Positions 54,241 through 64,000 of a stretch of 64,000 nucleotides of DNA are shown piece after piece. The DNA is from Aquatica leii (lineage: Eukaryota > Arthropoda > Insecta > Coleoptera > Lampyridae). Under the pieces are notes generated by a model that had not been told where the DNA came from, searched no databases, and saw only the letters and a program-made list of their open reading frames with translations. The first letter of the stretch is position 1. Every line of letters begins with the position of its first letter. Both the position numbers and the translations under genes were made by a program. The DNA is taken from contig CM069436.1 in NCBI GenBank assembly GCA_035610365.1, forward strand, positions 60,775,505 to 60,839,504. The letters run 5' to 3'.

Positions 54241-55100
54241 TGCTCAAGGAGACCATTACTGACGAAGAAGTTCTGCTCATCGTCTTAAAAACACTTATTT
54301 CAGTTACAACGACAACTTATTTAAAAAATTAGAAGAAGCGGTCATAGGTACCCGCTCTCTCCAGTTATAGCCAATATTTATATAGAGTATTTTGAAACTA
54401 AAATTATGAAAAACTGTTGAGTTAAAACCAAAAACTTGGTTCAGGTATGTTGATGATACGTTGCTTGTATGGCCTCATGGCAAAGATAAACTAAATAAGT
54501 TCTTTAAACTCTGCACATAACAGCATTAAATTTACTATGGAGTTAGAACATAGCAGCAGTTGGGACATTCCGTTTACAGAAAGAAAACGTACAATAATAG
54601 ATACTTAAACGCCAAATCTCACCACCATCCAGTACAGAAGACCACTGCTTTACATACTTTAGCTAAAAGAGCTATACGTGTGTCAGATAATGAAAATCTA
54701 CAAAGAAAATAATGTTGGTATTTCTATAACAAAATGGATACGGATTCAAAGAGATCCAAAAGGCATGGAAAAGAGCAGTAAATACAAAAGTCAAAGAAGA
54801 TTTATTACCTCCTACTAGCACCGCTTGTTTACCATACTATATGGGTACGACAGACAAACTAAGCAGAGTGCTAAAGAAACATAATATCAAAACTGTCTTT
54901 ACGACTAAGGATACCCTGAACAATTGATTTACATCTGCTAAAGACAAACAAGGGGCTTTAAAACATGCCGGAGTTGTTCCTGTGGATTAAGTTATATAGG
55001 AGAGACGGGACGCACTATTGAAGTTAGAGTAAAAGAACATATGGCTGACTGCAAACACCGCAGAGTTACAAAATCAGCAGTGGCAGAACACGTGTATACT
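54241..55100 (+). mobile_element. Penelope-like fragment, + strand (RT to GIY-YIG)
   Basis: NTYFSYNDNLFKKLEEAVIG is followed by RSLQL / [12 protein letters not shown] (54355-54400), then a catalytic-region remnant, and near 54985-55085 SYIGETGRTIEVRVKEHMAD and RVTKSAVAEHVY, the GIY-YIG endonuclease with its downstream H/E positions. Together with 52204-52955 it is one interrupted, decayed copy. Confidence 0.82.
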
Positions 55101-55975
55101 AAAAAATAGTATTCATCTAAGAAACCTTAAAAAAAATATTACATTAGAAGGTAGAAGACCATTATAAATAATGTATAAAACTTCATATAGTATATTACTG
55201 ATAATAAACAAGCAAAAACACTCCATACTTAATTTTGCTGAAATATGTTAAAATGTTCAGCTGAATCTTCTAACGCATAAAGATCTTGGACATAAATATT
55301 ATGAATTAAACAAGGTCCTAACAAAACTAAATTCGCAATAACAATAAAAAATGAATAAAATAATAAAAATATAAAAGTTGTGTCGGCAGAAAACCAAACT
55401 TTGTTAAAGATATTGAAGTGATTTGATAATGTCGGTTGCAAAAAAGGTGTCAACTGCATTTTGGCAATTTCTTCTAATTTATAAAAACTTTATTAGGTAT
55501 ATGTAAACATAACTAAAAACTATATTCTTACATCAAACACACATAATAACTCACTTACATTAATATCAAAATAAAAACTACTTACATAAAAAGACACATA
55601 AACTACCAATATCGTAGCCGAAATATACGATCAATTTTTAGAAGTATAAAAAGTTATATTTAATACGTTATAAAAAATAATAAAAATAGAATAGGGTTTT
55701 CCACACACATCTACATCCACAAATACACATCCAGTTTGATAGCTTGAATGAACGTAGACGTCCATGTATCGTTCATGGTCGCAAATTTCCCAGCCACAAC
55801 ATCCTAAGTTTAACGTTATATTTGCAAAATTAGCCCGGTTTTTATTTTTAGCACAGCGGATTTTGATAAAAAGCGAAATCCGGAAATATGAATTTCAAAA
55901 GTGAAAAGAAATCTCGAGCACGAACGCAAAGTTCGCGTTTTTACATAAACATTAAGAAAAAAATATGACTCACTG

Positions 55976-56355
55976 CCACTCCCAAAGATATCTCCATTAC
56001 CATATCTACTAAACACCGAAAAAGAAGACGTCGATAATCACATTCTACCTAAGCTATGGCAGATTGTAATCAGTATTTTCACTGTATTATAATTTTAATT
56101 TAGTTAAGACTAAAAACAACTTCCGATTCAAAAAGAAAGACTGAGAAGATAAAAAACAAATTGGTGTATAAGTGTAGTATAAAAAATATCCATACTATAG
56201 ACAAGTAGGTCCTGGGTGTTGTACAAATCCATTTCCGTGTAATGTAAGTAGAAGTCAAAAAAGATTGGAGCAATTAAATCAAAAATATGTGTAACACAAA
56301 ACCGATCACAAATGTAAAATTCTTTTGACTCAGTTACTCCAAATTACACAATAAT
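55976..56355 (+). repeat. Dispersed repeat, copy B
   Basis: Colinear with 47783-48150 (same orientation), sharing TGCCACTCCCAAAGA, ACCTAAGCT.TGGCAGAT, GGTGTATAAGTGTAGTATA and TATGTGTAACACAAAACCGATC. Family unknown. Confidence 0.75.
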
Positions 56356-56359
56356 TTTT

Positions 56360-58250
56360 GCTGTAAAGTTTTGAGCTTACAACATTGAAATTAAGAAAAT
56401 GCTAAAAGATTATAACAAGACAAAATAAAAAGTTTGGGTAACTCAAAATCTTAACAAAGCTTGCATAAGAACTATGTAGAAAACTTGCTTTAAAGTACTA
56501 AGAATTTTTAGAACTAATTTAATAAATTTAATACGAACCACTACTAGTCCCAAAACTGCAAGTTACTTTAAGAAAACGAATAGTCGTCGACTACCGTAAT
56601 TACCTACGCATCAATAAACGTCTTAAATCATTAAAGTTTCACTTCAATGACGGGTTCTACTACTGCACCAAACTATACCACAATTTCATAACCTTAGCGA
56701 ACGAGAATGTTATAAACACACATATAAATAATGTTATTTTTAGCATTTCAGAAACGCAAACTATTTTTTAAAGTATTTTCGTGTAACTATGGCTCGTGTC
56801 ACAATGCCAAGGTCTGATTCTAAATATTTACAAAACGTTAAAAACATTAATTTTTATTGTCAATTACAGAGACTCGTAAAAAACTGAAATGAAATATTGA
56901 ATTATCCTTTTAAACGTAGTTATAAACATTAGTGTAACATTTATAGACTAGTTGAGTAAAAACAAAACTTTTATTCTTGCTTCACACCGCCTTTTAATAA
57001 CAACTAAATAAAAACCGGAATGAATTAGCGATAGATAAGAATACCGTGAGAACTCAGGCACGAATGAGTAATAAAATCAACATTGATCTAAAAAGCTTTT
57101 GCCTTATAGAACAGAGAAACGGTTCTAAGTGCATTTTAGTTAATGGGCGGAATATTATGGTAGCATTTAGCTAAAAACTTGGTTGTGATTGAATTAAAAA
57201 GTTAGGTTTAATGCGAACAATAAAATCAGATATTAGATTAGAACTGTACCTATATATAAAAGATTCGTGATATATACTTCAGAAAAGTACTCTAGGTAAT
57301 GTAATAAACTTTAAGTAGGCAAAAAGCCTACTGTTACTTTATTTCAATATGCACGAGAAGATACTCCTCATGCGGCTTTTCCTAACTTTTATATTATAAA
57401 ACAAATCAAAACATACTTTTTGTACTGCCCTCATCGCAAACATCAATATTCGTTTGTTAGTGCAGTTACGTAAAGACGAAAAAACTCTAGAACGGCAAAG
57501 TGATAAATCAAAATCTACGTAAAGCTATGTTTTGAAAGTCAATTAATATTTAAGTAGAGATGTGTGTCCGATAGAAAATCTGTTTAAAAATTCTGTAGAA
57601 GAAAAACCTTATTAAGGATTTTGGAGTTGCTGCTACGTAAAACATTCGAATTTCAAACTTGACAGATTCAGTTAGTTATAAATGTACTACCAACATTATA
57701 TTGATGATTTCAATGTATTTTTTTTAAATTTTCTCAAAATTTCACAAAAGACAACAAAAAAAATGTAACATTAAAAATGCAACACCAAGAAGAGGTAAGA
57801 ATTTTGGGATTAAAACTTTAAAGAAAAGGATCAAAGATGAACATAATTTTTATTTAATGTGTTGGTCTCCTTCTATTGCCTTCACACTCCCTCGCTCTTC
57901 GTGACATTAACATGGGCCCCTTAGTAGCACAAAATGTAACCGATAGAATTGCAATCTGAAACCTTTGATTCGACGGTAAACTGTTGGAAAGGTTACAGGA
58001 CTACCTTTATTACCTAGCCACTGATCGGCGATTGATCTGGTACTGGTCTCTTATTGCCATAAGTCCAAGATGGCGGCCCTGCACTTCATTCCTTCAGTTC
58101 CTTGTCTACAACGATTCTAACCTTCCCTAGTCTATGCTTGATAACAGCGCATGATTGTAAATTGGTTCCGGTTAAAACAATTTGCAATTTCTCTGTACGA
58201 CAAAAGCACCTTCACATTAACAGAAAAACCACAAGAGATAACAATATTAA
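56360..58250. other. Intergenic, nothing recognised
   Basis: AT-rich; no frame or repeat structure that I can support. Confidence 0.5.
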
Positions 58251-58266
58251 AATTGGAGAAGACTTC

Positions 58267-58480
58267 GTTATGTTAAAAGTGTTTCGGTGTGATTTTTGAA
58301 CCGTATAAGTTTCGTCACGGAACGCCCACTTTTTACTACATCGAAAGTGGTGGCTGTCAACTGGGCAAAAAACATTTTTCCGTTGTGGTACCATAATGAG
58401 CTAACATACACGCCTGGCAACGCTTTCATCTTTAAATATTCACACGTATTCACGTTGTAAATGAATTTAGTACTTTACTG
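58267..58480 (+). repeat. Dispersed repeat, copy 1 (direct partner at ~61.28-61.48 kb)
   Basis: Shares GTTATGTTAAAAGTGTTT, GGTGTGATTTTTG, CCGTATAA and CGCCCACTTTT, then CATTTTTCCG / CATATGAACTAA-like blocks, with 61278-61480. Short and diverged, no coding capacity. Confidence 0.65.
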
Positions 58481-58499
58481 CTAATGTAAAAGTCTTTCT

Positions 58500-61270
58500 G
58501 GGCAAATTTTGGATACCCACACACTTGCCATTATTGCGAAGATATTAACACCTGTTATTTGATTTGGGGGAAATTTCTATGATGACGTCACAACGTTCTA
58601 TGTAACGAAAAAGGTGCTACCTCCACGTTAATTAAGGATTTCTACCCATTAAACACTACAGTTGTAACCGTATTGGAAGGCCCACTTACTAAAATATCCA
58701 TATTAATCTGGGGGAAACTTGGCGCATCTGGTTTTTTCTCATAGATCGTATGAACCGAAGGGAACTTATTTGTGATAACGCCATATGTATGTCATTGTTT
58801 ATTTCAGAAAATTTTAGGATATTCTAGGGAAGGTGCCGCTAGCTAGCCGCGTGCTTCAAAGGAAAAAAATGTAAGTACTGTATTTCCTATTCTAATTTTT
58901 TTTCCTCTACTTTGTCAGTCGTTTGTACGTATGTAAATATCAGATTGTTGCTGTCACAATGAATTAAATAATAAAAGTTCCTTGTGTGTAATGTATATTA
59001 AAGAGGATGCACTTAGAAAGAGACCTACAAACCGAGTTCTACACTAGACCAATGGTTAAATCATTAAAACTGGTCTAATTTATTCCGGATACATAGAGTT
59101 CATCTAACGATGTATCGTAGCTTTTCTAATCTATTATTTACACTTTCACATACAGCCACTGTAGTTTTTGATATTTTGTATGCTGCAAATATACAGTCGA
59201 AAAAGGATAGGTACCAGTACACTGAACTGAAACATTTCCGCATGTTTCAGTTCCAAATATGTATCTTCTTGTTTAATTCTGAAGAGTTTGTCTGAAATAT
59301 AGGATGTTAGTCTGTTTAGATATTGCGGTGAGATTTTGTTAAATTTATTCCACAAACTTTCGCTATATTAAGAAATCCGGTGTGCATTCTATTACATCCG
59401 TAATACGGTGCAGCAGATCTATTGTCAAATATTTTTTTTCGAAAGCCAAGTTCATAGTTTGGTATAAGTTATCATTGCAGCTGTTAGAATTTCTCTAATA
59501 ATCTAGGTGTACCTTGGTGCTTTCTATGGATTTAGGTTTCTTTTTAGCTCCTTAACTCAGTAGTTCCCTAAGTATGCACCGAGACTCTTGCGAGCACAAA
59601 CAAGCATAGCGGTCTAGAACATTTCGAAAGGGCACATAAAATATTCCAAATAAATATGAATCTTTCGTGAAGTTTATCGGACTTTCTAGACTAGATAAAA
59701 TACGAAAATTGTCAGTTTCGCAAAAGTAAGTAGGGCGAGTACACATGCGGCACTATCTATTCGACAAACTAGTTCAATTTGCATTGTGTTAGTGTGTCAC
59801 TTTCATTTATAAAGTCGTAGCAAAATTAAATGATTTTTTATTAAAAATCGAAATACACGGTTCACATGAGAGCATCGTCAACTGGTGGGGTAGTAAAGAA
59901 ACGAAATATTGTAAGAACGTTGATAAATAATTGAAATTTGGCTTCACTTTAGCATAAATCAACAATGAAGAAAGGCCGTAGTATGAACTTTCTCTCTGTA
60001 AAAGTTCTAGCGCCCGAGTGTGCTACGCTCTCAAGCAAGCTAAAGTGACATTTCAAGACCAATTACTCTTACATAGTTAAATTGACAAATTCTTTAGTAA
60101 TTAGTTACAAGATTTACGAAAACAAAAAGTGTTTTTACTAAGCCAGTAGCAGTCTGATTCCTGGAGTACGTCAAAAAATTTTTTTGCTCAAACTAGTGTA
60201 TTTCCTTGCAATGCAATAACATGCAAATTTTGAAACTTTGAGAGAAGATTGCGGTGTTTAAGAAAAACCCTTGGTTCATAGTTGTGAATAAAAAAAATGA
60301 GGATGATGGTTACCATTATTTGCCTGAATTGTACGACACCGTGGGTTCTAATAAAGTTGTTCAAAAAACTTGCTGTCCCTTTTGAAGGAACGCCTCTCAA
60401 AGCTCTTTGGTTAGTTTGCAAAATACTTTGCGAACGACAATAACAAGAAACATGCGTGGATCTAATACCGTTGCCGTGTTGCAGCTCCACCATAATTCAC
60501 TTCAAGAAGGTAGACAACAACCTGAAAAGAAAGTTTGCTTGTTATAGTAATCAAAACTGAATATCCAAAATAAAGAGCAAATTTCAGTCGATGGTAGTGA
60601 CAGTGACAAACCTTATTTCCGTTATGTGTGACAAGGTAACTAAGGTATTTATTTCTTTTTTTTTTAAATTTTCATATTTATTGTCAATTTTAGTTTGATA
60701 GTTCTTGTGATTCAATTTTAATATTTGCGGGTTCCACATTGTGAAGTTTACCTTAGAGTTTTATTCATATGCCTAATTTATGTCATTGCACACAAATTTT
60801 GACAAGAGTGACAAGACAAAACTGATTAAGTTTGGGAACCACTGCGGCTTAACTACTTCATTTGGAGTAACAAGGGTGATACTTCCTGTTTTTAGGACAC
60901 CAATGACCAAAGTACATAGGTACAATATTACTTGCTTGTGTTGCTTGTTTATGTTTATTTTTTTTAATTAATGATGATTATATAGGTCTTTTTTTGATAG
61001 CTCTCCAAAGCGAATAGTCAGTTCTTTTATTCGCCCTTAATTTCTCCAGATACGAATTGATAAGTTTTTTTAGCTTTTGCACTGCTCTTTTAAGCTCTTG
61101 TGTTTTATTATTATAAAAATGATATTGTTTAAAGAATCTCGTAACTGTTTTATTCACTAATGTTGCTCTAGTTTGCTTTTACTGATTCTTTTTTTTCGCT
61201 TTTCTCACTTACCTGTTTTTAGAAATCAATTATATCTTTAAGAAAAAATATTTCTTCTGCATCCGAATTT
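58500..61270. other. Intergenic, nothing recognised
   Basis: No gene, RNA or element end found. A TTCCAAATA/ACATGCGG palindromic patch near 59228-59255 (CTGAAACATTTC...GAAATGTTTCAG-like) is short. Confidence 0.45.
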
Positions 61271-61277
61271 ATCAGGT

Positions 61278-61480
61278 TGTTATGTTAAAAGTGTTTGGTG
61301 TGATTTTTGTGCCGTATAAATTTCGCCCACTTTTCGCTACATTCTGAGCGATGTGCTGTAAAGTGGTTGCTTCTTGATAGCTAGAATTCTCCAAGGAAAA
61401 AAAATTGTTTTTCCGGTGATTCGGTACGCTTCGCATATGAACTAATGTAAGTGCCCAACGAAGTTTTCACACATAAATTT
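61278..61480 (+). repeat. Dispersed repeat, copy 2
   Basis: Diverged direct copy of 58267-58480, beginning GTTATGTTAAAAGTGTTTGG. Confidence 0.65.
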
Positions 61481-61725
61481 TATAAATAGGTGTCGTTTTT
61501 TTAGCTGCTTTTGTGAAAACTTTCCTGGGGTAAGCATTGATTCATATTTTTGTGACTTACTTTGATTTTCCTGTAATAGTGATAGCGACTTGGGATACCG
61601 CGATGTGTTGGCCAATTTGGAGTGATTCATGTCAATCCATTACCTTCAGCTGGAAACTATAACTAGAAGCACGTACTAAAGGGGGCTGTTTGTTAATAGA
61701 AAGGTTCGCCTCATGCTAATGTTTA

Positions 61726-61995
61726 TAGTTCTCAATTGATCAATTTAATGATCCCTTCTTTTAGAAGGTTGAACAGAAGCAACTACTTTAGTACTTTTGC
61801 GACGTTTCGTGTTCTAGATGAACATTTTTAAACATTTAATTAAATGTTTTATTCATATCTAAATTTTTTTGACTCAGTGGAGCGAGCCTGATAAAGTGTT
61901 CATCTAGAACACGAAACGTCGCAAAAAAAACTGAAGTAGTTGCTTCTGTCTAACCTCCTAAAAGAAGGGATCATTAATTTGATCAATTGAGAGCT
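61726..61995. repeat. ~100-bp inverted repeat with a hammerhead-like motif in one arm
   Basis: Arms 61726-61825 and 61897-61995 are complementary with a few mismatches and a 71-bp spacer. The right arm junction reads CCTGATAAAGTGTTC-ATCTA-GAACACGAAACGTCGC, which resembles a hammerhead ribozyme core (CUGANGA, stem II, GAAAC). No target duplication was identified. Confidence 0.75.
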
Positions 61996-61999
61996 ATTT

Positions 62000-63880
62000 G
62001 TTAATTAAGCTACTTCCGAAACATAATTTGGAGACAAATCGTTGTTATATCTCATGTGATGTTCGAATAACCTTGGAAGCACACCTGCGATAGGAATAGT
62101 GGAAACCACTCGGACGCTTGACGCATTTGACTACGACAAGCAACTTACTTGTGATACGATCCTATATATTATTCCTTTATTTTTCTTAGCGATTTTAGAA
62201 GATACTTGAAGCATGCAGATAGCTATTCGCATTTCTTGGATAACCGTGAGTACCTTTTTTTCTTGTTATTCATTTGTGTATTTGTCGAACGTAAAATATG
62301 TGCGACATATATAGATATTATCACAATTAACGCACGCAGATTTTTGCTTGTACGGTTTCAATTTACGCTAAATTCGATTTGCTTCGGGTTGCGAATTCAC
62401 TAGTTTCGCATTAAATCTACGTTTAACTCTGAGATTACATATTATTAGATTTTGTTACTACGATAACTGTATGTGCGGAGTGTTGCTTATCCTCCAGGAC
62501 TTGCATCAACGCTGACTGCCTTACTTACATTTTTTAACCTTTTTCTCTCAAAAATAAATATATTTGTCGTTATAACCAGTGTTTTGTCATGTGTTCTATT
62601 TCAGTGTTTGATAGATTTAAACGGTATCTTTCATAACTAGCTTCCATAGTTTTTGTGCATTTTTAACCTGCTTTATGATTAGCATATCGAAACCTACGAT
62701 CCACTCACCGAATCATACTGAGTTAGTCGCTTGCCATCAAGTTACGAGAAAATTCTCGTAACAAAGTTACATATTTTCTTCTCAAGATTTGCTTGCAGTG
62801 CTTGAATATTTGCCCTCGGCCAGAGACTCATTTTAATTGTCTCTGTAAATCTACGATAATTTATTTTTTATTCATACTCGGAAAGATATTTTTATCATTA
62901 CAACTTAGCGTTAGTTTTAGAATTTTTATGCCTGCATTCATTAGTCAGTTTAAAAGTACTATTCCTGTGGGTTTTTAGACCACTCTTCCTGTTTTTCTAT
63001 TTATAGAATCTTAGTCCTGAAACTGTTCAAATGTTAGAAGAATAATAGTGAGGTGTTTCGGTTTCAAATAATTATGTGTACATTTTTTGGAAATTGGATT
63101 TTATATTTGTCACACAATGAATACATATTTTGATTTATTTTGAATCTATTCATTACTGTTTATTATTTTCTTTTTTTATCGTTTAAGACAGCTAGGTGTT
63201 GTTTTATTGTTTTCTAATTACTTGAATGGTTCTTATTGAGAGATTTAAAAGATGCTTTAATCTATACACTTGCATAATGCACTATACACGATCGAACAAA
63301 CATGAGACACCTATTCAGTTCTACTCTGCCTGCTCTGCAATAATAAAAAAAAAGCAATTGATTGCAGTTAGAATGGATAATGCTCAATGCATGACGTAGA
63401 GAAAAGTCGTTAAAGATAACTGATCTAGTAGGGACTAACCATCTCAATGAAAAGAAAAAAATGTTTAAAACAAAATGTAAACATTACCAGTATTAAAATC
63501 TAAGATGAACGACCTAAAAGAACTATCTACGCAAATTAAAAATAATTTATTGTAACCGTACTCTATCTATATTATTCAAAATGTTTATTTTACATCTTTG
63601 AACCATGAAAAATTTGCCTAAGTAAGATCGTTGTCGAAGATTTTTTGCTATATTGAAGATTACGTATAAGGATGAACGTTGTGTTAAGTTTCATTATCTG
63701 ATCGTGTTTTATTTATACCTTTGAACCCATTATAACGGTTTAGTTTTACAATTTTTGCGCGCTTTAGAGCACAAAGAAATTGATTAGTGTAGGATTAGCG
63801 CGTCTCTGTGTACAGTATTCCACTTTATAAATTCTAAATAATAAACTGCAAACCAAGTAGTCGCGGTTTAATCTTACGAT
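62000..63880. other. Intergenic, nothing recognised
   Basis: AT-rich sequence without supported features. Confidence 0.5.
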
Positions 63881-63888
63881 TTTAGTAT

Positions 63889-64000
63889 ACGAGGCTCGTC
63901 TGAAAAGTAGCCAGAAAATTAAAATCAATGTCAAAATTCTCAGCGCTTCTGCAATTTTTGGTACAATGCAATCATTAATTCATATCCGGAAAAAACTACT
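63889..64000 (+). mobile_element. Mariner-like terminal repeat at the window edge
   Basis: After a TA dinucleotide, ACGAGGCTCGTCTGAAAAGTAGCC resembles the inverted-repeat start of insect mariner elements (CGAGGTCTGTTCAAAAAGTAAC type). The rest of the element runs off the window, so coding content and the other end cannot be seen. Confidence 0.45.

Overview
This is an AT-rich animal (insect) nuclear genome window. It has spliced genes with GT-AG introns, no operons, and a heavy load of decayed transposons. Codon content, intron structure and the two host genes point to an insect. The mix of hAT, Tc1/mariner, Penelope-like and LINE remnants fits a beetle or similar holometabolous insect, but the sequence does not settle the order.

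Two host genes can be reconstructed. (1) On the + strand, 4662-6663, is the 7SK snRNA methylphosphate capping enzyme (MePCE/Bin3): four coding exons, all in phase, 598 aa, with an intact SAM-methyltransferase core. (2) On the - strand, 34743 down to 17820, is a receptor guanylyl cyclase most like Gyc76C. I can place 18 coding exons with consistent phases: signal peptide and ligand-binding ectodomain (34743-25691), one membrane helix, pseudokinase domain (21545-20490), coiled-coil linker plus guanylyl cyclase catalytic domain (19893-18783), and a long tail ending in a class I PDZ ligand (17820). The only phase break lies between the exon ending at 33635 and the one starting at 26813. It implies a missing micro-exon of 3n+1 bases in a 6.8-kb intron.

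Layout. 1-2740: an A-rich, T-poor block bounded by a ~52-bp direct repeat, then a gutted mariner-type transposase. 4.6-6.8 kb: MePCE. 7-8.1 kb: LINE scrap and a dispersed repeat. 8434-11566: a complete-ended hAT element with its own 8-bp target duplication, carrying a nested 312-bp hAT MITE. 12.7 kb: 42-bp tandem repeat. 13.4-17 kb: two Tc1 relics, one split by an antisense LINE. 17.8-34.8 kb: Gyc76C, whose introns hold a Penelope-like element (PLE) split by a 1.78-kb hAT-type element, a hairpin, tandem repeats, and a mariner relic split by a 226-bp MITE. 34.8-42.5 kb: mostly featureless, with one mariner relic. 42553-45137: a CACTG-ended element with long inverted repeats, TTA target duplication and an unfamiliar CxxC-rich protein, the best candidate for a poorly described transposon group. 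48.6-51.3 kb: a palindrome-ended MITE, hAT transposase scraps, and a foldback element with a 9-bp target duplication. 51.8-55.1 kb: PLE fragments head to head, one interrupted by an unclassified insert. 56-64 kb: repeats, including an inverted repeat with a hammerhead-ribozyme-like motif, and a mariner-like end at the right edge.

The two host genes are unrelated in function (nuclear RNA capping; membrane cGMP signalling). The rest of the window is dominated by transposons nested in transposons, and several insertions can be ordered in time from their target duplications. All calls come from reading the sequence; no search was run.
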